Positions 1-9,045 of a DNA stretch of 64,000 bases are shown in pieces; position 1 is the stretch's first letter, and each line of letters starts with the position of its first letter. A program made the position numbers and the translations under genes. Where the stretch lies: positions 434,001 through 498,000 of the forward strand of contig NC_016627.1 of the NCBI RefSeq assembly GCF_000237085.1. Direction: 5' to 3'. Source of the DNA: Acetivibrio clariflavus DSM 19732. Its GTDB lineage: Bacteria > Bacillota > Clostridia > Acetivibrionales > Acetivibrionaceae. The notes under the pieces were generated by a model. The model made no database searches, was not told the DNA's origin, and saw only the letters and a program-made list of their open reading frames with translations.

Positions 1-1
1 T

Positions 2-307
2 GGAGTAATTGTTAAAATAGCTATATCCTGTATTGTTATGTCAGCAGTGGTTTTAACTATAACCTGGCTGCTAAACAGGTATACTTTTAAAGCCGGACTT
101 GTTGTTGGAATAGTCCAAAAAGTCGTACCTAATGTAAGCCCTGGTATTATTTCTTTGCTGCAGCAGGTGACCGACAGAGCAATTAAACTCTTTGTTCCGG
201 CTGTTTTAGGTGCTATAGTTTATTTTGTCTCTACTTATGTGCTAAGAGTAGAAGAAGCTGTGGATGTGACTAAAAAGCTTAAGGTTAAATTGTTAAAACA
301 AAACTGA
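2..307 (+). CDS. C-terminal end of a polysaccharide/lipid II flippase (MurJ/Wzx-like), partial
   Basis: The reading frame is open from the left window edge, so this is the 3' end of a longer gene; the ATG at 38 is internal. About 100 residues are visible. They form a hydrophobic segment, an amphipathic stretch, a second strong membrane segment (FVPAVLGAIVYFVSTYVL) and a basic cytoplasmic tail. This matches the last two helices and tail of MurJ or Wzx-type flippases, which move lipid-linked sugars across the membrane. The next genes encode an acyltransferase, a glycosyltransferase and an O-antigen-ligase-like polymerase, which supports a polysaccharide role. MurJ cannot be told from another member of the superfamily with so little sequence. 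Confidence 0.5.
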   Translation, partial: GVIVKIAISCIVMSAVVLTITWLLNRYTFKAGLVVGIVQKVVPNVSPGIISLLQQVTDRAIKLFVPAVLGAIVYFVSTYVLRVEEAVDVTKKLKVKLLKQN

Positions 308-332
308 TATGTTACTGTTGGGAGGATTTTAA

Positions 333-869
333 ATGAAAAAACTGAGAACCTATATTTGTTTAATGCTATATTACGCTATAGCTCGCCATCTTCCCGGTTC
401 GGACATGATTTACAGCTTTGGTTCGAAGCAGATACGCCGGTTTTTGTGCAAAAGAATTTTTAAAAAAGCAGGCAAAAATATAAACATTGAGCATGGTGTA
501 TTTTTTGGGTCCGGTGCCGATATTGAAATTGGGGACAATTCCGGGCTAGGCTTAAACTGTAGGGTTTCAGGACCGCTAAAAATTGGGAACGATGTAATGA
601 TAGGTCCCGATGTAATGATATTTACTCAAAACCATAGAAATGACAGGCTGGATATTCCGATGAGACTTCAAACGGATCCTAAAAGACCGGTGGTAATTGA
701 GGATGATGTGTGGATTGCGGCAAGAGTGATAATATTGCCTGGAGTTACCATTCACAGGGGTGCGATTGTGGGAGCTGGAGCTGTTGTGACAAAAGACGTT
801 CCTGAATATGCCGTTGTGGGCGGAAATCCTGCAAAAGTAATTAGGTACAGGAATGTAAAGAAAGTTTAG
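333..869 (+). CDS. Hexapeptide-repeat (left-handed beta-helix) acetyltransferase
   Basis: A 178-residue protein with a GGGAGG-like ribosome site just upstream of the ATG. From about residue 60 it carries isoleucine/valine-rich hexapeptide turns ([25 protein letters not shown]), then the H-R-N-D-R loop and the C-terminal [21 protein letters not shown] block. It ends in the NPAKVIRYR motif typical of maltose/nodulation-type O-acetyltransferases (WbbJ/LacA family). Such enzymes transfer acetyl from acetyl-CoA to a sugar hydroxyl. The basic N-terminal 40 residues are an extension also seen in polysaccharide-cluster members. The next gene follows within 75 bases, so the product probably modifies the glycan made by this operon. 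The sugar substrate cannot be read from sequence. Confidence 0.85.
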   Translation: MKKLRTYICLMLYYAIARHLPGSDMIYSFGSKQIRRFLCKRIFKKAGKNINIEHGVFFGSGADIEIGDNSGLGLNCRVSGPLKIGNDVMIGPDVMIFTQNHRNDRLDIPMRLQTDPKRPVVIEDDVWIAARVIILPGVTIHRGAIVGAGAVVTKDVPEYAVVGGNPAKVIRYRNVKKV

Positions 870-941
870 AAATATTTGATCTTATGGTATGTAATAAAAA
901 AGTTGATTTTACTTGTAAAACAGAACGGGAAAGGAGGACCT

Positions 942-2072
942 ATGCTAAAGGTTTTATATTTGCTCAATCATGCGGGTAAGGCTGGGACTGAAAGATATGT
1001 TCAGACGCTGGTTGAGAAACTTAATAACGATAAAATCAAAGCTTATTTTGCATATAATGAAAGCGGCCTTTTAGTGGACAGAATGAAGGAACTTGGGGTG
1101 GATACCTATAGAATTGTAATGAGAAATCCCTTTGACTTAAAAGCCGTTTTTGAGCTCACCAAGTTGTGCAAAAAATTGGATATTGATCTCATTCATACCC
1201 AGTTTCTGAGAGAAAACTATATAGCTCTGTTATCAAGGATTTTGAATCCCAAAGTTAAGGTGGTTTACACCAATCACTTTATAATGCCCAATAACGCTAT
1301 TTTAAGAATGACCAACCGAATGCTCAATCCTTTGAGATCGTGGGTTATTGCCGTTTGCAACAAGGGAAAGGATATGATGATTTCAAACGGTATTGACGGA
1401 AATAAGATAAAAGTTATTTTTAACGGTGTGGATATAAATTACTGGAGTGAAAAAGTAAAGTCTACTTTGAGAGAGGAATTCAATATAGGAGAAGATGAAT
1501 TTGTACTGTTATGTGCATCGAGATTTGCCCATGACAAAGGGCATAAATTTCTCATTGACTCTATTGCCCAATTGAAGAAATTGACCGACAGAAAGTTTAA
1601 ATGCGTACTGGCAAATGATGGACCTTTGCTTGAGGATTGCAAAAAACAGGTTAAGGAATTGGGTCTGGAGAAGGATGTTATTTTTACAGGATTCAGAAAG
1701 GATATTAAAAATTTGATTTACGGCTGTGACCTGTATATAAATTCATCGGAGCATGAGGCATTAAGTTTTGCCATTATTGAGGTTTTGGCTTGTGGAATCC
1801 CTGTTATTGCCACCGATATGGCCGGAAATGGAGATATAATTAATGATGAGACTAAATGCGGAATTTTGGTGGAATATAACAGTCCTATGGGATTGGCACA
1901 GGCTATTAATCGCATTATGGCGGATAGAGAATTGCAGGAAGAATTGGGTAAAAATGCATTAAAAGCTGTAAAAGAGAAATTTAATCTTGATAAGGTGGCT
2001 GCAGAAACATATAATTTATACATGGAAAGCTGCAGCAAAGTTATACAAAAAAATAGATATAGGAGTGTATGA
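942..2072 (+). CDS. GT4-family glycosyltransferase
   Basis: The start at 942 is chosen because a near-perfect AAGGAGG lies at 931-937. The frame runs upstream to a TTG at 876, but that start has no ribosome site. The 376-residue product is a GT-B fold enzyme. The N-terminal half starts MLKVLYLLNHAGKAGTERYV, the glycine-rich acceptor loop. The C-terminal half has the nucleotide-sugar site with E-x7-E (EHEALSFAIIE) followed by ACGIPVIAT, as in GT4 retaining transferases. It should act at the cytoplasmic membrane face, adding a sugar to a lipid-linked glycan. The acyltransferase upstream and polymerase downstream put it in a cell-surface polysaccharide operon. Donor and acceptor are unknown. Confidence 0.88.
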   Translation: MLKVLYLLNHAGKAGTERYVQTLVEKLNNDKIKAYFAYNESGLLVDRMKELGVDTYRIVMRNPFDLKAVFELTKLCKKLDIDLIHTQFLRENYIALLSRILNPKVKVVYTNHFIMPNNAILRMTNRMLNPLRSWVIAVCNKGKDMMISNGIDGNKIKVIFNGVDINYWSEKVKSTLREEFNIGEDEFVLLCASRFAHDKGHKFLIDSIAQLKKLTDRKFKCVLANDGPLLEDCKKQVKELGLEKDVIFTGFRKDIKNLIYGCDLYINSSEHEALSFAIIEVLACGIPVIATDMAGNGDIINDETKCGILVEYNSPMGLAQAINRIMADRELQEELGKNALKAVKEKFNLDKVAAETYNLYMESCSKVIQKNRYRSV

Positions 2073-2075
2073 AAG

Positions 2076-2582
2076 ATGATTATTGACAGTAAAGGGAAAC
2101 TTTTTGGAAAGGTAAGTATTATCGATATTATAGTAGTTTTGGTTGTAATAGCGGCAGTTGCAGGTATCGGTTATAAAATGACCCGTTCAAATACTCTTCC
2201 CCTGACAGTAAAAACCGATAAGATAAGGTTGACTTTCTATGGCGAAGAAGCGCCGGAGTATGCAGTTAAGGCGTCAAAAGTAGGGGATATAGTAAAAGAT
2301 TTCGATCAAGGGGCAACATTTGGGAGATTGGCAGAAGAGATAAAAACTGGAGATGCTTTGTCTTTTACCGATTTCACTGAATATGTGGACGGCCAGTGGA
2401 TAGTTGGCAGCAAGCCCGGGTATTGTTCTTATAAAATGGTCGTTGACGGAGAAGCGGTAATTAATCCGGACGGTGGAATTAATATTGGCGGTGTGAACTA
2501 TTATGTGGGAAGAAGTGCTACAATAAGAGTAGGTAATAATGTATTTACAGGACGAATTTATAGTATTGAAAAAAAGGAGTAA
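2076..2582 (+). CDS. DUF4330-type single-pass membrane protein
   Basis: A 168-residue protein that begins MIIDSKGKLFGKVSIIDI, then has one membrane segment (about residues 18-35) and an extracytoplasmic domain rich in beta structure. This layout is that of the DUF4330 family, which is common in clostridial polysaccharide operons and has no assigned function. It starts four bases after the glycosyltransferase stop, with GGAGTG as ribosome site, and ends in an AAGGAG that serves the next gene, so it is translationally packed into the operon. A scaffold or assembly role in glycan export is a guess from context only. Confidence 0.7.
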   Translation: MIIDSKGKLFGKVSIIDIIVVLVVIAAVAGIGYKMTRSNTLPLTVKTDKIRLTFYGEEAPEYAVKASKVGDIVKDFDQGATFGRLAEEIKTGDALSFTDFTEYVDGQWIVGSKPGYCSYKMVVDGEAVINPDGGINIGGVNYYVGRSATIRVGNNVFTGRIYSIEKKE

Positions 2583-2588
2583 TGCATC

Positions 2589-4199
2589 TTGCTATATAAT
2601 AGTTTGTTTTTTAAGCCGATATTATATATGATAAGAGTTATTGAAGCATCCTATGATGGGAGCTTGACTCAAAAATTTTTTAACTGGATTATACGTGTGG
2701 CAAAGAAAATTAATGATGCTTATGAGAACAGCTGGACTCATAAGATTATTGATAAAATAGTTAAGACACTTATATTGTTGTTAACCAACAGTGTCATATT
2801 TGGCTTTTTTTTAAGAATCGGGAATTTAAACAAGTGGTGGGAGAACAGCCTTTTATTTGGAATTGTTAATGGCATATTGACTGTACCGTCAAACTTTTTA
2901 AAGAATCTGTACAGAAAATATGAGACAGTGTTTGAAGAAAGCCTGTTTTTCCGACTATTGTCACTGCTCCTTGAAAGATTTGAAATAATTGTGGCAATTG
3001 TGCTGGCAATAACACTGCTTGTACCTCATGAAAGTTGGACAAATATTTACAGTACCATATTTGCAGCAATATTGTTAGTGTTACTGTTTATATCTACAAT
3101 TATCAAAAAAAATTCATATTTTAATTTAAAAGCTCTGGATTTCTCTTTGATTATTTTTATGCTTGTAGTAGCACTGTCATGGTTTACTTCAATTAACCGG
3201 GGAGAAAGTCTGAGATTTCTCATTATTAACTTCACCTGCTTTATGTTTGTATTGATAATTGTAAGTTCCATTAGAAATGAAAAGTCTTTAGGCGATTTTA
3301 TTGAGATACTTCTTGTAGGAGTAACTGCTATTGCATTATATGGATTGTGGCAGTTTGTGACCGATTCGGTGCCCTTTGATCCTTCACTTACAAATGTGAC
3401 CCAGAATGAAGGTATGCCGGGGAGAGTATATTCAACTTTGTATAATCCCAATAATTTTGCCGAAATTTTAGTAATGATGCTACCGTTTTATGGAGCAGTG
3501 ATATTTAATGCCAAAACTTTTGTAAAAAAGGCTACATTTACTGTGTTGGCTCTTCCGGTATTGGTTGTCCTGTTTTGTACAGGTTCAAGGAGCGGATGGA
3601 TAGCTTTTGCTGTGTTTGTATTGGTGTATACCTTCCTTAAAAATAAGCGGCTTTTACCCTTTATGCTGGCTGCAGGGATAATGGCAATACCGTTCCTTCC
3701 ACAGCATGTTTACAGAAGAATATTGACTTTATTCAGACTATCAGCGGATACTTCAGCACAGTACAGAATAAAGATTATTAAGACGTCATGGCCAATGCTT
3801 AAAGATTTCTGTTTGACAGGGGTAGGCTTAGGCTCCGATGTCTTTATGGATGTTGTGGCTAATTATAAGCAATATACAACAAAAATACCGGTCCATACCC
3901 ATGTGTTGTATATGCAGATATGGGTTGAAATGGGCATTATGGGTATTTTATCTTTCGTATGGTTTTTGTTTAGAACAGTTAAGGGTGCTGTGACAAATAT
4001 TCTGGAAAAATCAAATATATATTTTGACAATGTGCTGATAGCAGGAACCGCATCTTTGCTGGGGATACTATCAATGGCAGCAGTGGAATATATATGGTAC
4101 TATCCGCGTGTAATGTTGTTCTTCTGGGTCGACGTAGCAATTGTTTTATCAGTTTTAAGCATTATAAGAGTAAGGAGAAACAAACTTTCGGAAGATTAA
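2589..4199 (+). CDS. O-antigen ligase/polymerase family membrane protein (Wzy/WaaL-like)
   Basis: A 536-residue multi-pass protein starting at a TTG, with AAGGAG about ten bases upstream overlapping the previous stop. A soluble or amphipathic N-terminal part of about 130 residues is followed by ten or more hydrophobic segments. A long extracytoplasmic loop contains GSRSGW, then GVGLGSDVF and VHTHVLYMQIWVEMGIMG. The last group is the histidine-bearing Wzy_C signature of O-antigen ligases and polymerases. These enzymes join lipid-linked glycan repeats or transfer them to an acceptor outside the membrane. As last gene of the 333-4199 operon it is the likely polymerase or ligase for that polymer. 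Whether it ligates or polymerises cannot be told from sequence. Confidence 0.8.
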   Translation: MLYNSLFFKPILYMIRVIEASYDGSLTQKFFNWIIRVAKKINDAYENSWTHKIIDKIVKTLILLLTNSVIFGFFLRIGNLNKWWENSLLFGIVNGILTVPSNFLKNLYRKYETVFEESLFFRLLSLLLERFEIIVAIVLAITLLVPHESWTNIYSTIFAAILLVLLFISTIIKKNSYFNLKALDFSLIIFMLVVALSWFTSINRGESLRFLIINFTCFMFVLIIVSSIRNEKSLGDFIEILLVGVTAIALYGLWQFVTDSVPFDPSLTNVTQNEGMPGRVYSTLYNPNNFAEILVMMLPFYGAVIFNAKTFVKKATFTVLALPVLVVLFCTGSRSGWIAFAVFVLVYTFLKNKRLLPFMLAAGIMAIPFLPQHVYRRILTLFRLSADTSAQYRIKIIKTSWPMLKDFCLTGVGLGSDVFMDVVANYKQYTTKIPVHTHVLYMQIWVEMGIMGILSFVWFLFRTVKGAVTNILEKSNIYFDNVLIAGTASLLGILSMAAVEYIWYYPRVMLFFWVDVAIVLSVLSIIRVRRNKLSED

Positions 4200-4233
4200 A
4201 TAAGGGTTTAAAAAATTAAGTGAGGTCTTAGTT

Positions 4234-4917
4234 ATGGTTAATCCACTCAAAAGGCTTATTCAAAGCAGGAGAGGACGGCACAGCGGAAAGTTTGACAGAA
4301 AGCTTCTTAAAAAGAATGATATACATTTGCTCATTCTTGATGAAAGATGGAATGGGCTATTTAAAGATACTGATAAAACAGTTGAAATACTTGAATGCGA
4401 AAAGAAAATTCGGGAGTTGCTTAAAAGGGAGGCTAGTTTGACCTCCGAGTTAAAGGAACTTAACCACAGAAAAAAAGTCTGCATGGATACCATAATAAAG
4501 CTTACTTCAGATGTGTTTGATAAAAACGATGAGCAGGCAAAGGAGAAAATGCACAGTTGTGAAAAGGAAATAAAATATATAAATAAAAGAGTAAAAGAAA
4601 TAGAGGAGGAGCTTGAGATAAGTCCCGACAAACTTAAAGATGCAAATCTTGAACTCCTTGAGCATACTGTCAATACAGTTTATTTTAAAATGCGCAGAAA
4701 TCAAAAAAGATACAAACAGTTGGAAAAATTAATTGAGGAGACTTCGCAAAAATTGAAGGAGTATACTGAAGAAATGGAAGCTTTATGTCAGGATGATACC
4801 GATGTCTATTCTTATTTTCATGACCTTTTGGGTGGAGAAGAGCTGGAAAAGCTGGATAAAGAATACTTTGGGGAAAGTTTTACCGCTTTAAGACACGACA
4901 AAAGTGCCGATAGATAA
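4234..4917 (+). CDS. Coiled-coil cytoplasmic protein of unknown function
   Basis: A 227-residue, highly charged protein without signal peptide or membrane segment. The N-terminus is basic (RRGRHSGKFDRK). Residues from about 50 to 190 are almost continuous Lys/Glu heptad-type helix, broken around residues 125-135, which suggests a two-segment antiparallel coiled coil. The C-terminal part (YSYFHDLLGGEELEKLDKEYFGESF) is acidic. I do not recognise a catalytic family. It lies 35 bases after the polymerase and about 100 bases before the NAD(P)H-hydrate repair gene, so it could belong to either unit. Confidence 0.6.
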   Translation: MVNPLKRLIQSRRGRHSGKFDRKLLKKNDIHLLILDERWNGLFKDTDKTVEILECEKKIRELLKREASLTSELKELNHRKKVCMDTIIKLTSDVFDKNDEQAKEKMHSCEKEIKYINKRVKEIEEELEISPDKLKDANLELLEHTVNTVYFKMRRNQKRYKQLEKLIEETSQKLKEYTEEMEALCQDDTDVYSYFHDLLGGEELEKLDKEYFGESFTALRHDKSADR

Positions 4918-5019
4918 TAAGAGGACAATTAATTATTGAAAAACGAAATAATGTTTTATAAGCTTGCTAAACAAGCATGATTTAAGAAAAAATAGATGAG
5001 ATGTGCATGGAGGAGTAAA

Positions 5020-6579
5020 ATGCTTGCAGTAACACCTGATGAAATGAAGATGATTGACAAAACTGCAATAAACCAATTTGGCATACCGGGTATAGTGCTG
5101 ATGGAAAATGCAGCATTAGGTGTTGTACGAGAAGTTGCCGGGATTTTGGGAGAAATACCGGGGAAAAAGGCTATTGTACTTGCAGGCAAAGGAAATAACG
5201 GCGGAGATGCCTTTGCTGTTGCAAGGCATTTGTTTAATATGGGCGCACATGTTGATGTATACGCGCCGGCAAAGCTTGATGATATAAAGGGAGATGCCAA
5301 AATCAACCTTGATATTCTGCTCAAAATGGGAATAGAAGTAAATGAAGTTTTAGAAAGCCAACATATCGATGGAATTGAAGAAAGATTGAAATTTAGCGAT
5401 ATTGTGGTGGACGGGTTGCTGGGAACCGGGTTAAAAGGAGAAGTGACCGGAGTAATGGCAGGAGTTATTGATGCTGTGAATAGATCCTGTGTTCCGGTGG
5501 TGGCAGTAGATATTCCTTCCGGTGTAGATGGCGAAACGGGTAAGGTATCAACAGCATGTATAAAGGCAAGGACTACAGTGACTTTTGCCTTTCCCAAGAT
5601 TGGACAGCTTGTACATCCGGGATGTGAATATGTTGGGAAACTGGAAATAGTAGATATTGGCATTCCAAAGGCAGCTGTAAGAGAAAATGAAATAAAGAAA
5701 TATTTGATAGATTCAGGATTAGTATCGAAATTAATACCGAAAAGAGAGCCAAACAGCAACAAAGGGACCTATGGGAAGGTGCTTGTTGTAGCAGGCTCCA
5801 GAGGAATGACAGGAGCAGCATGCCTAACCGGCAGTGCAGCTTTGCGAGCCGGAGCAGGTCTTGTCTATATGGCAGCACCATTATCGCTTCTTCCAATATA
5901 TGCATGCTCACTGGTTGAGGCTCTGACAATTCCGCTGGAAGATGGCAATAAAGGTTATATTACAGGCGAATCGATTCATAAAATATTAATGCAGCTTGAA
6001 AAAGTTGATGTTGCAGCGGTTGGTCCCGGTCTTTCGACTGAGGATGATATTAAGGAAGTGGTGCACAGTATTGTAAAAAATTCAAAAGTGCCTATAGTAT
6101 TGGATGCCGATGGTATAAATGTGCTGGCAGAAGATTTATCTGTTTTAAAGGAGCTCAAAACCCAGATGGTCATAACTCCGCATCCGGGAGAAATGGCCAG
6201 ACTTTTGGGGGCTACTGTAAAGGAAGTTCAAGAAGACAGAATAAACATTGCCCGCTCTTTTTCAAAAGAGTACGGGGTAATTACTGTACTTAAGGGCTCG
6301 AGGACGATTATTGCTTCACCGGAGGGTGAAATATATATAAATACAACAGGTAATGCAGGAATGGCTACCGGGGGAAGCGGAGATGTTTTGACAGGAATTA
6401 TAGCAAGTTTTATAGGACAAGGACTAAAACCTTTGGATGCTGCAGTTGTAGGTGTTTATTTGCATGGAACCTGCGGGGATAATGTTGCACGGAGAAAGGG
6501 TGAACACGGACTTATTGCCGGAGATTTGGTTCGGGAAATTCCAAAGGTTATATTTGAGACAGACGGATCGAGGGGTTAA
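5020..6579 (+). CDS. nnr: Bifunctional NAD(P)H-hydrate epimerase / ADP-dependent dehydratase
   Basis: The start at 5020 is preferred because GGAGGAG lies just upstream (5009-5015); an in-frame ATG at 4996 lacks a ribosome site. The 519-residue product repairs damaged, hydrated NADH and NADPH. The N-terminal YjeF_N domain (about 1-215) epimerises the R and S hydrates and shows GKGNNGGDAFAVARHL. The C-terminal ribokinase-like domain (about 225-510) is the ADP-dependent dehydratase and shows ITPHPGEMARLLG and GNAGMATGGSGDVLTG. Both halves look complete and length is typical for the fused form. Only one base separates its stop from the alanine racemase start, so the two are co-transcribed. Confidence 0.95.
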   Translation: MLAVTPDEMKMIDKTAINQFGIPGIVLMENAALGVVREVAGILGEIPGKKAIVLAGKGNNGGDAFAVARHLFNMGAHVDVYAPAKLDDIKGDAKINLDILLKMGIEVNEVLESQHIDGIEERLKFSDIVVDGLLGTGLKGEVTGVMAGVIDAVNRSCVPVVAVDIPSGVDGETGKVSTACIKARTTVTFAFPKIGQLVHPGCEYVGKLEIVDIGIPKAAVRENEIKKYLIDSGLVSKLIPKREPNSNKGTYGKVLVVAGSRGMTGAACLTGSAALRAGAGLVYMAAPLSLLPIYACSLVEALTIPLEDGNKGYITGESIHKILMQLEKVDVAAVGPGLSTEDDIKEVVHSIVKNSKVPIVLDADGINVLAEDLSVLKELKTQMVITPHPGEMARLLGATVKEVQEDRINIARSFSKEYGVITVLKGSRTIIASPEGEIYINTTGNAGMATGGSGDVLTGIIASFIGQGLKPLDAAVVGVYLHGTCGDNVARRKGEHGLIAGDLVREIPKVIFETDGSRG

Positions 6580-6580
6580 A

Positions 6581-7750
6581 ATGGACTATAAATTTAATAG
6601 GGCTTGGGCTGAGGTTAATCTCGACAACATAGCTCATAATGTGAGAGAGATAAGAAGAGTTACAGATAAAAAAGCTGAAATAATGGGAGTTGTAAAAGCC
6701 GATGCTTATGGACATGGAGTAATGGAAGTTGCCAAGACCCTGATAGAAAACGGAGTTACACGTTTGGCGGTATCAATGTTAGATGAGGCAATTCAGTTAA
6801 GGCAAAATGGTATCGATGTACCCATTTTGATACTCAGTTATACAGACCCCATAAGGGCAGAAGAGATAATTTTGAATGATGTTACCCAGACGGTTTTCAG
6901 CCACGACTTGGCAGAGGCATTGTCAGAGGCAGCTGTGAGACTTAATAAAAATGTCAAGATTCACATAAAAATAGATACAGGAATGACGAGAGTTGGCTTT
7001 ATGCCTGGCTATAGTGCTGTAAAAAACGTTGTACAAATAAGCAAGCTGCCCAAAATTATTGTTGAAGGATTGTTTACTCATTTTGCATCGGCAGACGAAA
7101 GTGACAGAAGCTATACTTACATGCAGTTTGAAAGATTTATGAGCATAGTAAGCGAATTGAATAGAATTGGAGTATACATACCCGTAAAACATGTGTGCAA
7201 CAGTGCCGGAATTATTGAATATCCTGAAATGCATCTTAACATGGTAAGACCGGGAATAGCATTATACGGTATGTATCCTTCGGACGAGGTTCATAAAGAC
7301 AAGATAGACTTAAAACCGGCTATGACTTTGAAGGCAAATATAATTTTGGTAAAGGAAGTGGAGGCCGGGACTTGTATAAGTTACGGCAGGATATTTAAAA
7401 CGCAGCGTAACAGTAAAATTGCAACTTTACCCATAGGTTATGCCGATGGTTATACACGGCTATTGTCAGGAAAGGGAAAAGTATTGGTAAATGGACAATT
7501 GGTACCTATAGTTGGACGAATATGTATGGACCAGTGTATGATAGATGTAACCGATGTCGAAGGCGAAGTCAATGTCGGAGACGAAGCAGTGCTTTTTGGT
7601 ATTCAGAATGGAAGCGAAATAAAGATAGAAGATATTGCAAAGGAAATTGGCACCATTAATTACGAGATAGCTTGTATTATAGGAAAGAGAATACCGAGAG
7701 TCTACTGGAAAAACGGAAAAATTCACAATGTATTGAATTACTTGATATAA
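6581..7750 (+). CDS. alr: Alanine racemase
   Basis: The start at 6581 directly follows the nnr stop and has GAGGGG upstream; the frame is open further back inside nnr, but that part is shadow. The 389-residue protein is a fold-type III PLP enzyme that interconverts L- and D-alanine for peptidoglycan. Visible are the PLP lysine in VVKADAYGHG (Lys39) and the second catalytic base in CISYGR (Tyr268). The substrate-contact region GRICMDQCMIDVT is also present. Length and order match Bacillus Alr. The gene is followed after a long gap by ndoAI-ndoA, the same neighbourhood as in Bacillus. Confidence 0.96.
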   Translation: MDYKFNRAWAEVNLDNIAHNVREIRRVTDKKAEIMGVVKADAYGHGVMEVAKTLIENGVTRLAVSMLDEAIQLRQNGIDVPILILSYTDPIRAEEIILNDVTQTVFSHDLAEALSEAAVRLNKNVKIHIKIDTGMTRVGFMPGYSAVKNVVQISKLPKIIVEGLFTHFASADESDRSYTYMQFERFMSIVSELNRIGVYIPVKHVCNSAGIIEYPEMHLNMVRPGIALYGMYPSDEVHKDKIDLKPAMTLKANIILVKEVEAGTCISYGRIFKTQRNSKIATLPIGYADGYTRLLSGKGKVLVNGQLVPIVGRICMDQCMIDVTDVEGEVNVGDEAVLFGIQNGSEIKIEDIAKEIGTINYEIACIIGKRIPRVYWKNGKIHNVLNYLI

Positions 7751-8398
7751 GGCTTTGAGTAGGTCAGATAACCTAAGACACCTTGGCATTAATCTTTCGG
7801 ATTAGGTAGTATATGTGTTTGGAAAAAATTGAAATAAACATATTTTGAATTTTTGGAATTAAATATGTATAAGATTTTGAAAAAAATTGAAAACTATGTT
7901 TGATATAAAGTTAAAGTTTAAATAAGGAGATGATATAAATAGGATAAAGAAAGTATGGTTTGAAATTCCGGTTGTTGGTAATTGAAAACATAGTGTAATT
8001 AATTTGATTGGACAGGATAATTTTTGAGGAATTTTTTCAAAAGCTTGTAACAGTGTAGTAATTAAATTTTAATTTGACCTGTGCATATGCCGGGATTTAT
8101 AATTATATATATAAGTATGTAAAAAATTATTCATGAGCTGTAAATCCATAAATAATCATATCAAACTGCAGCGAAATAAATTCTTTGGGGAAATGGTAAT
8201 ACTAATGATTTTGCCTCTTCCAGTTCATTTTGAAAGGCTGAATCAAAACAGAAAAATACATAAAATTGTACTATAATGCTATATATATGTAATATATATA
8301 ACATATATAGACAATTTAAAAATTACAAAGTATATCGGTTTATTTTGATTATTTCTTTGTATATTTAGACCCAAATAAAAGAAGTGGGGGTTTTTATT
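7751..8398. other. Long AT-rich intergenic region between alr and ndoAI
   Basis: About 650 bases with no convincing gene on either strand: stops are frequent in all frames and no good ribosome site precedes a start. A TATAAT lies at 8272-8277 but lacks a good -35. A perfect 9-base inverted repeat with a 10-base spacer lies at 8282-8309. No terminator with a U-tract was seen after alr, and no riboswitch or T-box was recognised. Confidence 0.6.
8282..8309. repeat. Inverted repeat upstream of the toxin-antitoxin operon, operator-like
   Basis: TATATATGT at 8282-8290 and ACATATATA at 8301-8309 are exact reverse complements separated by ten A/T bases. They sit just downstream of a TATAAT (8272-8277) and about 90 bases before ndoAI. 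Ribbon-helix-helix antitoxins often bind such palindromes to repress their own operon, so this is a candidate operator. In very AT-rich DNA chance symmetry is common, so support is limited. Confidence 0.35.
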
Positions 8399-8677
8399 TT
8401 GGCTCAGTTAAAAAAGATTTTGATAAGTCTTCCTGACAATTTGCTAAAAGAGGTTGATTCCATAGTTGCTATGGAACGAATTAACAGAAGCGAATTTGTA
8501 AGGGAGGCTATGAAACTTTATATTCGCGAGAAGAGAAAAATTGAAATGAGGGATAGAATGAAAAAAGGCTACCAGCAAATGGCCGAAATTAATAAAAAGC
8601 TGGCTGAAATATGGTTTGAAGCCGATAATGAGCAACAACAAAAATATGAGGAAGGGCTTAGGGAGTTGGAAAAATAG
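8399..8677 (+). CDS. ndoAI: Antitoxin EndoAI (ribbon-helix-helix, MazE-type)
   Basis: The TTG at 8399 is chosen as start. The GTG at 8384 lies inside the purine-rich ribosome site (GTGGGGG) that would serve 8399. The 92-residue product has an N-terminal ribbon-helix-helix DNA-binding fold ([19 protein letters not shown], then [16 protein letters not shown]). Its C-terminal tail is helical and charged and would wrap around and neutralise the toxin. This is the arrangement of Bacillus EndoAI. The stop overlaps the toxin start by one base, so translation is coupled and antitoxin is made first. Confidence 0.9.
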   Translation: MAQLKKILISLPDNLLKEVDSIVAMERINRSEFVREAMKLYIREKRKIEMRDRMKKGYQQMAEINKKLAEIWFEADNEQQQKYEEGLRELEK

Positions 8678-9027
8678 TGGTTATAAAACGTGGAGACATA
8701 TTTTATGCTGACTTAAGTCCAGTTATTGGTTCGGAACAAGGTGGCATAAGGCCGGTTTTGATTGTCCAGAATGACATAGGAAATAAATATAGTCCTACTG
8801 TTATAGCGTCTGCGATAACATCGCAGATAAACAAGGCAAAATTACCTACTCATATAGAGTTAAGTGCCAAAGATTACGGATTACCGAAAGATTCCGTAAT
8901 TCTTTTAGAACAGATAAGGACTATCGATAAAAAGAGACTTAGAGAGAAAATCGGGCATCTTGATGACGAGCTTATGGAAAAGGTGAATGAAGCGCTTAGT
9001 ATCAGTTTTGGTTTGGTGGATATATAA
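8677..9027 (+). CDS. ndoA: mRNA interferase EndoA (MazF-type toxin)
   Basis: A 116-residue protein, the same length as Bacillus subtilis EndoA/MazF and alike almost throughout. It shows [20 protein letters not shown] near the N-terminus and [16 protein letters not shown] near the end. The catalytic pair of the family is present as Arg25 (GIRPVL) and Thr48 (SAIT). The enzyme cuts single-stranded mRNA at short sequences and is held inactive by EndoAI. It starts at a GTG overlapping the antitoxin stop. Everything needed for activity appears intact. The exact cleavage sequence in this organism cannot be inferred. Confidence 0.95.
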   Translation: MVIKRGDIFYADLSPVIGSEQGGIRPVLIVQNDIGNKYSPTVIASAITSQINKAKLPTHIELSAKDYGLPKDSVILLEQIRTIDKKRLREKIGHLDDELMEKVNEALSISFGLVDI

Positions 9028-9045
9028 TTGAGGGGGTTACAAAAG

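Noticed and set aside
876-941. TTG start extending the first GT4 enzyme by 22 residues
   Set aside because: No ribosome site precedes 876, while a near-perfect AAGGAGG sits before the ATG at 942, where the glycosyltransferase N-terminus begins normally.
4942-4990. Hairpin GCTTG/CAAGC as a terminator before nnr
   Set aside because: The stem is only five pairs with no following U-tract, so it is not a credible terminator.
6452-6580. Alanine racemase frame open 43 codons upstream inside nnr
   Set aside because: The residues do not match the family, and the ATG at 6581 has a good ribosome site directly at the nnr stop.
8280-8330. TA-rich alternating tract as a replication origin or DNA-unwinding element
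   Set aside because: No DnaA-box clusters or origin-linked genes (dnaA, dnaN, parB) are nearby; alr-ndoAI intergenic DNA is simply AT-rich.
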